Shown: positions 48,816-58,811 of the stretch, piece after piece
How positions within the stretch are numbered: the first letter of the stretch is position 1
Layout: each line of letters starts with the position of its first letter
DNA from: AP-15 sp963785565
GTDB taxonomy: Bacteria; Pseudomonadota; Alphaproteobacteria; ATCC43930; CGMCC-115725
NCBI GenBank assembly: GCA_963785565.1
Contig: CAWAVV010000005.1
Location: forward strand, 310,001-374,000
Length of the DNA: 64,000 nt
Reading direction: 5' to 3'
Program-made: the position numbers and the translations under genes
Notes under the pieces: model-generated
What the model saw: the letters and a program-made list of their open reading frames with translations, nothing else
Database searches by the model: none
What the model was told of the DNA's origin: nothing

Positions 48816-50336
48816 ATGCAGGTGACCGAAACCAGCGCCGACGGGCTCAAGCGCGAGTTCCACATCGTGGTTCCCGCGGGCGAACTCGAGGACAAGGTCC
48901 TCAGCCGCCTCGACGAGCTCGGGCGGACCATCCGCCTGCCGGGCTTTCGCCCCGGCAAGGTCCCGATGCAGATTCTGCGCCGCCGTTATGGCCCCTCGGT
49001 ATTGGGCGAGGTGGTGGAGAGCACGGTCCAGGGTAGCTCGGAGGACACAATCCGCGAGCACAATTTGCGGCCGGCGCTGCCGCCCAAGTTCGACATCGTG
49101 TCGTTCAGCGAGGGCGCCGATCTCGAATACAAGATGCTGGTCGAGATCCTCCCCGAAATTCCGGAACCGAACTTTGCCGATCTGGGCATCGAGCGGCTGA
49201 TCGTCGAGGTGCCGGAAGAGAGCGTCGATGCCGCGATCGCGCGAATCGCCGAGCAGCAGCGCAAATCCGAGCCGGTCGAACGGCCGGCCCAAAGCGGCGA
49301 TATCATCGTCGTCGATGTCGAGGGGCGGGTAGGCGACCGGGAAATTCCGGGCGCCAGCGGCAAGGACCGCCAGATCATGCTTGGTTCCGGCAGCTTCATC
49401 CCCGGCTTCGAAGAACAGCTGATCGGGGCGGCGGCCGGCGAACACCGCACGGTTCACGTGACCTTTCCCGAGGGTTATGCGGCCACCGAGCTTGCCGGCA
49501 AGGAGGCCGAGTTCGCGGTGGATGTGAAGGAGGTGCGCGAGCGCGCGCCTGTGGCAATCGACGACGAGCTTGGCAAGGCGGTTGGGCTCGAAAGCCTCGC
49601 CGAGTTGCGCCAGGAGGTGCAGCAGCAGATGGAGCGCGATTACGCGATGGCCTCGCGTCTGCGTCTGAAGCGGGCATTGCTCGACAAGCTCGCCGAGCGA
49701 TATGATTTTGCAGTCCCGCCCGGCATGGTAGAACTCGAGTTCAATAATATCTGGGCGCAACACCAAGCCGAGCAGGAGCGCCAAGGCGGGAGTGACGGGG
49801 ACGACGGGGCGGAGGCCGCGGCGGTCAGCGGCGGGGCGACGACGGAAGCCGCCGAGGCGCCGGCGGCAGCGGCGCCGAGTTCGGAGGGTGAGCCCGCAGC
49901 CGGTGTGGAAGCGGCGCCCGACGCCGAGGCCGAAGCGGTAGCCGAGGGCGGTGAGGAGAGCCTCAAGGGCGAATACAACAAGATTGCCGAGCGCCGGGTG
50001 CGGCTCGGCCTGTTGCTTGCCGAGGTCGGCCGCAGCAACAATATCACCGTGACCCAGGAGGAGATCAATCAGGCGATCACCCGCGAGGTGCGCCGGCATC
50101 CCGGCTACGAGCGCCAGGCTCTGGATTTCTACCGCCAGAACCCGGAAGCGGTGGCCAATTTGCGCGCCCCAATCTTCGAGGACAAAGTCATCGATTTTAT
50201 CGTCGAGCTGGCCAAGGTCGACGAACGCCAGGTGACCCCGCAGGAGTTGCTGGCGCTACCCGATCCCGACGCCGAGACGGCTGTCTCTGCCGGCTCGCCG
50301 ACGGGCGCGTCGCCGCAGAGCGCGGATCCAAGCTGA
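48816..50336 (+). CDS. tig: trigger factor with low-complexity insert
   Basis: Protein of 506 residues, a ribosome-bound chaperone with prolyl isomerase activity. The ribosome-binding GFRPGKVP is at about 48-55, the FKBP-type domain at about 160-245 (GDIIVVDVEGRVGDREI; GFEEQLIGAAAGEH), and the C-terminal arms follow. Between about residues 324 and 378 the C-terminal domain carries an insert of nearly pure Ala, Glu, Gly and Ser that is missing from ordinary trigger factors of about 430-450 residues. It begins the tig-clpP-clpX-lon block; clpP follows by 46 bp. Confidence 0.95.
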   Translation: MQVTETSADGLKREFHIVVPAGELEDKVLSRLDELGRTIRLPGFRPGKVPMQILRRRYGPSVLGEVVESTVQGSSEDTIREHNLRPALPPKFDIVSFSEGADLEYKMLVEILPEIPEPNFADLGIERLIVEVPEESVDAAIARIAEQQRKSEPVERPAQSGDIIVVDVEGRVGDREIPGASGKDRQIMLGSGSFIPGFEEQLIGAAAGEHRTVHVTFPEGYAATELAGKEAEFAVDVKEVRERAPVAIDDELGKAVGLESLAELRQEVQQQMERDYAMASRLRLKRALLDKLAERYDFAVPPGMVELEFNNIWAQHQAEQERQGGSDGDDGAEAAAVSGGATTEAAEAPAAAAPSSEGEPAAGVEAAPDAEAEAVAEGGEESLKGEYNKIAERRVRLGLLLAEVGRSNNITVTQEEINQAITREVRRHPGYERQALDFYRQNPEAVANLRAPIFEDKVIDFIVELAKVDERQVTPQELLALPDPDAETAVSAGSPTGASPQSADPS

Positions 50337-50382
50337 TCAACCCCAATGCGCCGCCGGTGCGGCGTTACCGAGGAGACCGCAA

Positions 50383-51024
50383 ATGTCGGACTATTTCGAA
50401 CAACAAATGAATAATCTGGTGCCGATGGTCGTCGAGCAGACCAATCGCGGGGAGCGCGCCTACGACATCTATTCGCGGTTGCTCAAGGAGCGCATCATCT
50501 TCCTCGTTGGGCCGATCCACGACGCCGTATCCAGTCTGATCTGTGCCCAGCTGTTGTTCTTGGAAGCGGAAAACCCGAACAAGGACATCAATTTCTACAT
50601 CAACTCGCCGGGTGGGGTGGTCACCTCCAGCTTGGCGATCTACGACACCATGCAGTACATCCGCTCGCCGGTTGCCACGGTGTGCATCGGTCAGGCCGCG
50701 TCGGCTGGTTCGCTGCTGCTGGCCGCCGGCGCCGCCGGTAAGCGGTTTTCGCTGCCGAACTCGCGGATCATGATTCATCAGCCCTCGGGCGGGGCTCAGG
50801 GCCAGGCGACCGACATCGAGATTCAGGCGCGCGAAATCCTGGCGCTCCGCGCGCGGCTCAACGAGATCTATGTCAAGCACACCGGCCAGCCGCTCGAAGC
50901 GATCCAGACCGCGCTCGAGCGCGACAAATTCCTATCTCCAGTCGAAGCCAGGGAGTTTGGCCTGATCGACGAGGTCGTCGAAAACCGTCCCGGCCGCGAC
51001 GAGTTGGAGAAAGGGTTCAAATAG
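50383..51024 (+). CDS. clpP: ATP-dependent Clp protease proteolytic subunit
   Basis: Protein of 213 residues that forms the 14-subunit barrel driven by ClpX or ClpA. The nucleophile is S107 in GQAASAGSLLL, the general base H132 in RIMIHQPSGG, and the conserved end is FLSPVEAREFGLIDEVVE. GAGGAG precedes the ATG. The 212-bp gap to clpX leaves room for a separate clpX promoter. Confidence 0.97.
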   Translation: MSDYFEQQMNNLVPMVVEQTNRGERAYDIYSRLLKERIIFLVGPIHDAVSSLICAQLLFLEAENPNKDINFYINSPGGVVTSSLAIYDTMQYIRSPVATVCIGQAASAGSLLLAAGAAGKRFSLPNSRIMIHQPSGGAQGQATDIEIQAREILALRARLNEIYVKHTGQPLEAIQTALERDKFLSPVEAREFGLIDEVVENRPGRDELEKGFK

Positions 51025-51236
51025 CACAGCGCCCGCGCCAGCCAGGGCAACGCGCCGCCGGACGATTATGATTAAGTAGTTGTTGATCAGCCGCGAGCAC
51101 ATATACTCGGTCCAGGATCGGGCGCCGCGGCGGCGTTCGGACCGCGAGGGACGAGCGGTCTGCACCGTGCAGCCCGGTCGCCAAGCCGGGGAAGAAGGGG
51201 CTGGAGAGGCCGGTTCCGGCCGATGACGGAGTGGCG

Positions 51237-52502
51237 ATGACGAAATCCAGCGGCAGCGACTCGAAGAATACGCTCTACTGCTCCTTTTGCGGCAAGAGCC
51301 AGCACGAGGTCAGGAAGCTGATCGCCGGACCGACCGTGTTCATCTGCGACGAATGCGTCGAGCTGTGCATGGACATCATCCGCGAGGAGCACAAGACAAC
51401 GCTCGTCAAGTCGCGCGACGGAGTGCCCGGGCCGCGCGACATCTGCAAGGTTCTCGACGATTATGTGATCGGCCAGGACCACGCCAAACGCGTGCTCTCG
51501 GTCGCCGTGCACAATCACTACAAGCGTCTCGCGCACGGCGCCAAAGCCAATGACGTCGAGTTGGCGAAGTCGAACATCCTGCTGGTCGGGCCGACCGGTT
51601 CGGGCAAGACCTTGCTCGCCCAGACCCTGGCGCGGATCATCGACGTGCCATTCACGATGGCCGACGCCACCACCCTGACCGAGGCCGGTTATGTCGGTGA
51701 GGACGTCGAAAACATCATCCTGAAGCTGCTGCAGGCCGCTGATTACAACGTCGAGCGCGCGCAGCGTGGTATCGTCTATATCGACGAGGTCGATAAGATC
51801 TCGCGCAAATCCGACAATCCCTCGATCACTCGCGACGTCTCGGGCGAGGGGGTGCAGCAGGCGCTGCTCAAGATCATGGAAGGAACGATCGCCTCGGTGC
51901 CGCCGCAGGGTGGGCGCAAGCATCCGCAGCAGGAATTCCTTCAGGTCGACACCACCAACATCCTGTTCGTGTGCGGCGGGGCCTTTTCGGGGCTGGAAAA
52001 GCTGATCGCGCAGCGGCGCCAGGGCACCTCGATCGGGTTTGGCGCCGAAGTGCGGGGCCCGGACGAACGTAAGACCGGCGAAATCCTCCGCGACCTGGAG
52101 CCCGAGGATTTGCTGAAATTCGGCCTGATTCCCGAATTCGTCGGCAGACTGCCGGTGGTGGCGACGCTGGACGATCTCGACGAGGGGACCCTGGTCGACA
52201 TTCTGACCAAGCCGAAGAACGCGCTGGTCAAGCAATATCAGCGGCTGTTCGAGATGGAAGATGTGAGGCTCGAGCTCAACGAAGAAGCGCTGAAGGCGAT
52301 CGCCCGCAAGGCGATCCTGCGCAAGACCGGGGCCCGCGGCCTACGCTCGATCATGGAATCGATCCTGCTCGAATCGATGTTCGATCTGCCCAGTCTCGTC
52401 GGGGTCAGCGAGATTGTCATCAATCGCGAGGTCGTCGAGGGGCGGACCAAGCCGCTCCACATCTACTCCGATCGGCGCGGCGATGTCGGCACCGGCGACT
52501 GA
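51237..52502 (+). CDS. clpX: ATP-dependent Clp protease ATP-binding subunit ClpX
   Basis: Protein of 421 residues that unfolds substrates and feeds them to ClpP. The N-terminal zinc-binding domain has CSFCGK and CDECVELC. The AAA+ core has Walker A GPTGSGKT, Walker B IVYIDEVDKI, the pore loop GYVGEDVE, and sensor/arginine regions near the end (KTGARGLRSIMES). All key motifs are intact. Confidence 0.97.
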   Translation: MTKSSGSDSKNTLYCSFCGKSQHEVRKLIAGPTVFICDECVELCMDIIREEHKTTLVKSRDGVPGPRDICKVLDDYVIGQDHAKRVLSVAVHNHYKRLAHGAKANDVELAKSNILLVGPTGSGKTLLAQTLARIIDVPFTMADATTLTEAGYVGEDVENIILKLLQAADYNVERAQRGIVYIDEVDKISRKSDNPSITRDVSGEGVQQALLKIMEGTIASVPPQGGRKHPQQEFLQVDTTNILFVCGGAFSGLEKLIAQRRQGTSIGFGAEVRGPDERKTGEILRDLEPEDLLKFGLIPEFVGRLPVVATLDDLDEGTLVDILTKPKNALVKQYQRLFEMEDVRLELNEEALKAIARKAILRKTGARGLRSIMESILLESMFDLPSLVGVSEIVINREVVEGRTKPLHIYSDRRGDVGTGD

Positions 52503-52634
52503 TCCGTGCAGGGGTGCGGCCGGCTGCGACGGCAGCCGACTTGACTGCCGGCGAAACCGGGCCAACCTAGAGATGGCATGCCTGTTCTCCGCCGCTCGGC
52601 TCGTCCCGGGACGGCGCCATCAAAAAGAGGGCTT

Positions 52635-55040
52635 ATGTTAGAACTCGTGCGCGGTGCGCTTTATCCCGTCCTGCCCCTCCGCGACATCGTCGTCTTCCCG
52701 CACATGATCGTGCCGCTGTTTGTCGGGCGCGAAAAATCGGTGCGCGCGCTCGAGGATGTGATGAAGGATGACAAGCAGATCCTGCTCGTCACCCAGAAGA
52801 ACGCGGCGCAGGACGATCCCGAAACCGCCGACATCTTTACGGTCGGCACCGTCGGCACCGTCCTTCAGTTGTTGAAGCTGCCGGACGGCACGGTAAAGGT
52901 GCTGGTCGAGGGGGCTCGGCGCGCCCGGATATCCCGCTTTGCCGAGAACGAGGCATTCTTCCAGGCTTATGCCGATCCGATCGCCGAGAAGGCGGGCGAG
53001 CCGCAGGAGACGGCGGCGCTGGCGCGCACGGTGGTGTCGCAGTTCGAGCAGTACATCAAGCTCAACAAGAAGATCCCGCCCGAGGTGCTGGTCTCGATCA
53101 ACCAGATCGACGACTCGGCCAAGCTCGCCGACACCGTCGCCTCCCATCTGAGCCTGAAGATCCCGGAGAAGCAGGAACTGCTTGAAACCGAAGCGGTATC
53201 TGAGCGGCTCGAAAAGGTATTCGGCTATATGGAAGGCGAAATCGGCGTCCTTCAGGTCGAAAAACGGATCCGCAGTCGCGTCAAGCGCCAAATGGAGAAG
53301 ACGCAGCGCGAATACTACCTGAACGAGCAGATGAAGGCGATCCAGAAGGAGCTCGGCGAGGGTGAGGATGGCCGCGACGAGATGGCCGAGCTCGAAGAGA
53401 GGATCAATAAGACCGCCTTCTCCAAGGAAGCGCGCGACAAGGCGGCGGCCGAACTCAAGAAGCTCAAGAGCATGAGCCCGATGTCGGCCGAGGCGACCGT
53501 GGTGCGCAACTATCTCGACTGGCTGTTGTCGGTGCCGTGGCACAACCGCACCAAGATCAAGCGCGACATCAAGGCCGCCGAAAAGGTGCTCAACGCCGAC
53601 CATTTCGGGCTGGAAAAGGTCAAGGAGCGCATCCTCGAATATCTCGCCGTCCAGCAGCGCATCAAGAAGATGAAGGGCCCGATCCTGTGCCTGGTCGGCG
53701 CACCCGGCGTCGGCAAGACCTCGCTCGGCAAGTCGGTTGCGCGCGCCACCGGACGCAACTTCGTGCGCATGTCGCTGGGCGGGGTGCGTGACGAAGCCGA
53801 GATTCGCGGCCACCGGCGGACCTATATCGGCTCGATGCCGGGCAAGATCCTGCAAGGGATGAAGAAGGCAAAGTCGTCGAACCCGCTCTTCCTGCTTGAC
53901 GAGGTCGACAAGCTCGGCGCGGATTGGCGTGGCGACCCTTCGTCGGCTTTGCTCGAAGTGCTCGATCCGGAGCAAAACGGAGCGTTCAACGATCACTATC
54001 TCGAAGTCGACTACGACCTGTCGGACGTCATGTTCGTCACGACCGCAAACACCTTGCGCATCCCGCAGCCGCTCATGGACCGGATGGAGATCATCCGAAT
54101 CCCCGGCTATACCGAGGATGAGAAGGTCGAGATTGCGCGCCGCCACCTGATCCCCAAGCAGATGACCGCGCACGGCATCCGCAAGACCGAGTGGAGCATC
54201 AGCGAAGACTCGATCCGCGATCTCATTCGCTACTACACACGCGAAGCTGGTGTCCGCAATCTCGAGCGCGAGATCGCCAACCTCACCCGCAAGGCGATCA
54301 AAGACATTCTGATGAAGAAGACCGAGCGGGTCGCCGTGACGCGCCGCAATTTGGAGAAATACGCCGGGGTCCGGCGGTTCCGCTTCGGCGAGGTCGAGAG
54401 CGAGGATCTGGTTGGGATCACGACGGGGCTCGCCTGGACCGAAGTAGGCGGCGAGTTGCTGACGATCGAAGCGGTGACCTTGCCCGGCAAGGGTCGGGTC
54501 ACGGCGACAGGCAAGCTGGGCGACGTGATGAAGGAATCGGTTCAAGCGGCCGAAAGCTTCGTCAAGTCGCGCAGCCACGCCTTTGGCATCAGGCCGTCGG
54601 TGTTCGAAAAGCGCGACATCCACGTGCATGTGCCGGAGGGTGCGACGCCCAAGGACGGCCCGTCAGCCGGCGTCGCTATGGTGACCTCGATCGTATCGGT
54701 GCTGACCGGCATTCCGGTAAAGAGCGACATCGCAATGACCGGTGAGATCACCCTGCGCGGCCGGGTGCTGCCGATCGGCGGCCTCAAGGAGAAGCTGCTG
54801 GCGGCGCTGCGCGGTGGGCTGAAGACCGTGTTGATCCCGCAAGACAACGAGAAGGATCTCGCCGAGATTCCGGATAACGTGAAGCGCGGGTTGAAGATCA
54901 TCCCGGTCAGGACGGTGGATGAGTTGCTCGGCAACGCACTCGCGGCGCCGCTGACGCCGGTGGCTTGGTCCGAAGACGGCGAGCCGCCGCCGGTAATTCC
55001 CGGATCGGGCGAGGAGCGCTCCGGGCTTGTAACTCATTGA
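52635..55040 (+). CDS. lon: ATP-dependent protease La
   Basis: Protein of 801 residues. The N-terminal substrate-binding domain starts at LYPVLPLRDIVVFPHMIVPL. The AAA+ domain has GAPGVGKTSLGKS and PLFLLDEVDKLG. The C-terminal protease has the catalytic pair S677 (in KDGPSAGVAMV) and K718 (in GGLKEKLLAAL). The ATG at 52635 is 132 bp after clpX; an upstream ATG-like start would add a non-conserved extension. It degrades misfolded and regulatory proteins. Confidence 0.97.
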   Translation: MLELVRGALYPVLPLRDIVVFPHMIVPLFVGREKSVRALEDVMKDDKQILLVTQKNAAQDDPETADIFTVGTVGTVLQLLKLPDGTVKVLVEGARRARISRFAENEAFFQAYADPIAEKAGEPQETAALARTVVSQFEQYIKLNKKIPPEVLVSINQIDDSAKLADTVASHLSLKIPEKQELLETEAVSERLEKVFGYMEGEIGVLQVEKRIRSRVKRQMEKTQREYYLNEQMKAIQKELGEGEDGRDEMAELEERINKTAFSKEARDKAAAELKKLKSMSPMSAEATVVRNYLDWLLSVPWHNRTKIKRDIKAAEKVLNADHFGLEKVKERILEYLAVQQRIKKMKGPILCLVGAPGVGKTSLGKSVARATGRNFVRMSLGGVRDEAEIRGHRRTYIGSMPGKILQGMKKAKSSNPLFLLDEVDKLGADWRGDPSSALLEVLDPEQNGAFNDHYLEVDYDLSDVMFVTTANTLRIPQPLMDRMEIIRIPGYTEDEKVEIARRHLIPKQMTAHGIRKTEWSISEDSIRDLIRYYTREAGVRNLEREIANLTRKAIKDILMKKTERVAVTRRNLEKYAGVRRFRFGEVESEDLVGITTGLAWTEVGGELLTIEAVTLPGKGRVTATGKLGDVMKESVQAAESFVKSRSHAFGIRPSVFEKRDIHVHVPEGATPKDGPSAGVAMVTSIVSVLTGIPVKSDIAMTGEITLRGRVLPIGGLKEKLLAALRGGLKTVLIPQDNEKDLAEIPDNVKRGLKIIPVRTVDELLGNALAAPLTPVAWSEDGEPPPVIPGSGEERSGLVTH

Positions 55041-55224
55041 TTGAACCGGTCGACCGCGCGCCAGCATGCGCCGGACTGCGTTCGCGGTACCGCGAATGCA
55101 GTGTAATGCGTACGAAACGCTTCGATTTTTGGTTCTTGCGAGCGGTTGACCGATGGCCGGCCGCGTTCTAAACTCCTCGGCGAATAATCCAGGGATCTCG
55201 CACACTCGCGCAGGGGGGTAGCCC

Positions 55225-55497
55225 GTGAACAGGAATGAGCTTGTCGACAGCGTCGCCAGCAAGTCGGAATTGAGAAAGTCGGAGGCGAGTTGGGCTGTCG
55301 ACGCCGTGTTCGACGCGATCGTCGAGGCCTTGAAAGGGGGCGATGAGGTTCGCCTCGTTGGGTTCGGCACGTTTTCGGTCGCGGCGAGAGCAGCTTCCGA
55401 AGGGCGCAATCCGCGGACCGGAGAGAAGATCAAAATTGCCGCGTCAAAGCAGCCCAAGTTCAAGCCAGGCAAGGGATTGCGCAACTCGTTGAATTGA
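55225..55497 (+). CDS. hupB: HU-type DNA-binding protein
   Basis: Protein of 90 residues. MNRNELVDSVASKSELRKSE begins the helical dimer part, VRLVGFGTFSV leads to the DNA-binding arm, and RNPRTGEKIKI with the end FKPGKGLRNSLN is typical. A GGGG ribosome-binding region lies before the GTG start. Lon followed by an HU gene is the normal order. Confidence 0.95.
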   Translation: MNRNELVDSVASKSELRKSEASWAVDAVFDAIVEALKGGDEVRLVGFGTFSVAARAASEGRNPRTGEKIKIAASKQPKFKPGKGLRNSLN

Positions 55498-55566
55498 CGC
55501 CGGGAATTGACGCCGGGGTATCGGCGTCGTGAACCCGCCCCAAGCCGGGCGCGAGATCGCGCTGGA

Positions 55567-55642
55567 GGGCGATTAGCTCAGTCGGTAGAGCACCTCGTTT
55601 ACACCGAGGGGGCCGGGGGTTCGAGTCCCTCATCGCCCACCA
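55567..55642 (+). tRNA. tRNA-Val (TAC)
   Basis: It reads GGGCGATTAGCTCAG, with anticodon loop TTTACAC (TAC), TTCGAGT T-loop and encoded CCA; 76 nt. Acceptor arms GGGCGAT and ATCGCCC pair fully. Confidence 0.95.
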
Positions 55643-55812
55643 TGGGACGTGAGCGGGATCTGCGCGATGGATTTGGTCGGCGGAGCCGTGCGAACGAGCG
55701 GATCGGTTTCCGCCGCCGTTGCCGATCGTGAACCGGCTTCCACGGATCGATGCTCCCGGCTTGACACCTCGGAGCGGGGGGGATAAGCGTGCCCGTCCCG
55801 GTCGCCGGCCGA

Positions 55813-55889
<77 letters not shown>

Positions 55890-56048
55890 GTGACCGTGGA
55901 TCGCCGCAGGGTATGGCGCCGCACAATGTGGCGTCGTGACCCGGTTTCGCGACGAGACGATCCGGCCTATATCAATAGTCGGTTCGGACCTTCGGGCCGT
56001 GCCATTTGCGGGTTGGAGCACGGCGGTAATCCCGGCCGGAGTTCGTCG

Positions 56049-56414
56049 ATGGACATCTTGCTGCGCCAATACTTTCCGATCCTGGTTTTCCTTGTGATTG
56101 CCGGTGCGGTCGCGGTGGCAATGGTCGCGGGTTCGCTCGTTCTCGCCCGGCAGCGGCCAGACAGCGAAAAGCTGTCGCCCTACGAGTGCGGCTTCGAGCC
56201 GTTCGAGGACGCACGGATCCGCTTTGACGTGCGCTATTACCTCGTCGCCATCCTGTTCATAATCTTCGATCTGGAGGTCGCCTTCCTGTTCCCGTGGGCA
56301 GTGTCGCTCGGCGATATCGGGATGTTCGGTTTCTGGTCGATGGTGGTCTTCCTCGGTGTACTGACCGTCGGCTTTATCTATGAGTGGCGCAAGGGGGCCT
56401 TGGAATGGGAGTGA
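56049..56414 (+). CDS. nuoA: NADH-quinone oxidoreductase subunit A
   Basis: Protein of 121 residues, a membrane subunit of complex I. Three membrane helices are visible, with the conserved loop SPYECGFEPFEDARIRFDVR (the quinone-site loop with Cys) and the LFIIFDLEVAFLFPW helix. The ATG at 56049 gives the standard length. It overlaps nuoB by 10 bp. Confidence 0.95.
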   Translation: MDILLRQYFPILVFLVIAGAVAVAMVAGSLVLARQRPDSEKLSPYECGFEPFEDARIRFDVRYYLVAILFIIFDLEVAFLFPWAVSLGDIGMFGFWSMVVFLGVLTVGFIYEWRKGALEWE

Positions 56415-56962
56415 TCGACCGGCCGACCGGCCTGGTCCCTGCCGCGCCGGTTCCTCCAGGCGAGGACCAAGCCCTGCTGCTGCGGGCCGCGACCGACGAA
56501 GTCCAGGACAAAGGGTTCATCGTCGCGACGCTCGATAACGTGGTCAATTGGGCGCGCAGCGGTTCGCTGTGGCCGATGACATTCGGGCTGGCTTGCTGCG
56601 CGGTCGAGATGATGCATACCGGAGCCAGCCGTTATGACCTCGACCGCTTCGGCGTAGTCTTTCGCGCCAGCCCGCGCCAGGCCGACGTGATGATCGTCGC
56701 CGGCACCTTATGCAACAAGATGGCCCCGGCGTTGCGTAAGGTCTATGACCAGATGGCCGAGCCGCGCTGGGTGATCTCGATGGGCTCGTGCGCCAATGGC
56801 GGCGGTTATTACCATTATTCCTATTCGGTGGTGCGCGGCTGCGATCGGATCGTGCCAGTCGACGTCTATGTGCCGGGCTGCCCGCCGACCGCCGAGGCGT
56901 TGCTCTACGGTGTCCTGCTGCTGCAGAAAAAGATCAGACGCACCCGCAACTTCACCCGCTAG
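56405..56962 (+). CDS. nuoB: NADH-quinone oxidoreductase subunit B
   Basis: Protein of 185 residues that carries iron-sulfur cluster N2, the last electron donor to quinone. Ligands are seen in FGLACCAVEMM, SMGSCANGGGYYHYSYS and DVYVPGCPPTAEALLYG. The start at 56405 lies within the nuoA stop region, so translation is coupled. Confidence 0.96.
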   Translation: MGVIDRPTGLVPAAPVPPGEDQALLLRAATDEVQDKGFIVATLDNVVNWARSGSLWPMTFGLACCAVEMMHTGASRYDLDRFGVVFRASPRQADVMIVAGTLCNKMAPALRKVYDQMAEPRWVISMGSCANGGGYYHYSYSVVRGCDRIVPVDVYVPGCPPTAEALLYGVLLLQKKIRRTRNFTR

Positions 56963-56970
56963 CACCGCCG

Positions 56971-57600
56971 ATGGAAGAGCGACTTAAGGCCCTCGCCGAG
57001 CACCTAGCCGCGGCGTTGCCCGAAGCGGTGACCGGTAGCGAGATCTCCCATGGCGAGTTGTGCGTGTCGGTCGAACGTGCGGCTTTGCCGCAGGTGCTCG
57101 GCTTTCTGCGCGACGATCCAAAATGCCGGTTTACCGTGCTCTGCGACATTTGCGGCGTCGATTTCCCCGACCGCGCGCTGCGCTTCGAGGTCGTCTACAA
57201 TCTGTTGAGCATGAGTCTCAATCAGCGCATCCGCCTCAAGGTCCAGACCGACGAGAACGCGCCGTTGCCATCGGCGACCGAGTTCTACAGCAGCGCCGGC
57301 TGGTGGGAGCGGGAGGCGTGGGACCTGTTCGGGATCTATTTCGCGGGCAACCCCGATCTCCGCCGCATCCTGACCGATTACGGGTTCGAGGGCCATCCGC
57401 TGCGCAAGGACTTTCCGCTGACCGGCTATGTCGAGCTCCGCTACGACGAGGAGCAGAAGCGCGTCGTCTACGAGCCGGTCCGCTTGCAGCAGGAATTTCG
57501 CAGCTTTGATTTTCTGTCGCCATGGGAGGGGATGGATAAAATCCTCCCGGGAGACGAAAAGGCCGGCGAGGGCAAGCCGCCGACCGGGGGAGCGCCGTGA
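56971..57600 (+). CDS. nuoC: NADH-quinone oxidoreductase subunit C
   Basis: Protein of 209 residues of the peripheral arm. The signature EREAWDLFGIYFAGNPDLRR followed by LTDYGFEGHPLRKDFPLTG is intact. It is separate from nuoD, as usual in alphaproteobacteria, but overlaps it by 4 bp (GTGA). Confidence 0.96.
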   Translation: MEERLKALAEHLAAALPEAVTGSEISHGELCVSVERAALPQVLGFLRDDPKCRFTVLCDICGVDFPDRALRFEVVYNLLSMSLNQRIRLKVQTDENAPLPSATEFYSSAGWWEREAWDLFGIYFAGNPDLRRILTDYGFEGHPLRKDFPLTGYVELRYDEEQKRVVYEPVRLQQEFRSFDFLSPWEGMDKILPGDEKAGEGKPPTGGAP

Positions 57601-58811
57601 GCGAACCACGCCCGGCCGCCGAAAGCGAGCTCGAGGGCCCGCCGCGAATTAAGAACTTCATGATGAATTTCGGACCGCAGCACCCGGCGGCGCACGGCGT
57701 CATGCGGCTCGTCCTGGAGATGGACGGTGAAATCGTCGAACGCGCCGACCCGCATATCGGCCTGTTGCATCGCGGCACCGAAAAGCTGATCGAATACAAG
57801 ACCTATTTGCAGGCGATCCCCTATTTCGACCGGCTCGACTACGTGTCGCCGATGTGCCAGGAGCACGCCTTCGCGCTCGCCGTCGAGAAGCTGATGGGGA
57901 TCACCCCGCCGCCCCGCGCCCAGTACATCCGCGTGCTGTTTGCCGAGATCACGCGCATCCTCAACCATCTACTGTGCATTTGCGCATTCGGCCTCGATGT
58001 CGGCGCGATTACGCCGTTTCTTTGGGGGTTCGAGGAACGCGAGCGGCTGATGGAGTTCTATGAGCGGGCTTCGGGCGCCCGCCTTCATGCCAATTATTTC
58101 CGCCCCGGCGGCGTTCACGCCGACCTGCCGGCCGGGCTGGTCGACGACATCCTCGCCTTTTGCGTCACCTTCCCGAAGACGATCGACGACATCGAGCGGA
58201 TCCTCACCGAAAATCGCATCCTCAAGCAGCGCAGCGTCGATATCGGCGTAGCAACCGCCGAGCAGGCGGCGGATTGGGGTTTCTCCGGGCCGATGCTGCG
58301 CGGCTCGGGGGTCGCCTGGGATTTGCGCCGCGCGCAACCCTACGACGCCTACGACAAGATGGATTTCGACGTCCCGATCGGCCGCAATGGCGATTCTTAT
58401 GATCGCTACCTGGTGCGGATCGAGGAAATGCGTCAGTCGGTGCGCATCATCGAGCAGGCGATCGCGCAGATGCCTTCCGGGCCGGTGAAGGTCAACGACC
58501 GAAAGGTGGCGCCGCCGCCGCGAGCCGAGATGAAAAGCTCGATGGAAGCGTTGATCCATCACTTCAAGCTTTACACCGAGGGCTACCACGTGCCGGCCGG
58601 CGAGACTTATACCGCGGTCGAGGCGCCGAAAGGCGAATTCGGGGTCTATCTGGTCGCCGACGGCACCAACCGCCCCTACCGCTGCAAGATCCGGGCGCCG
58701 GGTTTCGCCTTTCTGCAGGCGACCGATTTCATGTGCCGCGGCCACATGCTGGCCGACATCGTCGCGATCATCGGCTCGATGGATATCGTGTTCGGCGAGA
58801 TCGATCGATGA
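57597..58811 (+). CDS. nuoD: NADH-quinone oxidoreductase subunit D
   Basis: Protein of 404 residues, GTG start, lining the quinone site with NuoB. FGPQHPAAHGVMRLV and HIGLLHRGTEKLIEYK are the family signatures, and the C terminus DIVAIIGSMDIVFGEIDR is complete. It overlaps nuoE by 4 bp (ATGA). Confidence 0.96.
   Translation: MSEPRPAAESELEGPPRIKNFMMNFGPQHPAAHGVMRLVLEMDGEIVERADPHIGLLHRGTEKLIEYKTYLQAIPYFDRLDYVSPMCQEHAFALAVEKLMGITPPPRAQYIRVLFAEITRILNHLLCICAFGLDVGAITPFLWGFEERERLMEFYERASGARLHANYFRPGGVHADLPAGLVDDILAFCVTFPKTIDDIERILTENRILKQRSVDIGVATAEQAADWGFSGPMLRGSGVAWDLRRAQPYDAYDKMDFDVPIGRNGDSYDRYLVRIEEMRQSVRIIEQAIAQMPSGPVKVNDRKVAPPPRAEMKSSMEALIHHFKLYTEGYHVPAGETYTAVEAPKGEFGVYLVADGTNRPYRCKIRAPGFAFLQATDFMCRGHMLADIVAIIGSMDIVFGEIDR

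Noticed and set aside
52638..54629. 663-codon reverse-strand frame across lon
   Set aside because: Antisense shadow of lon; lon has all catalytic motifs.
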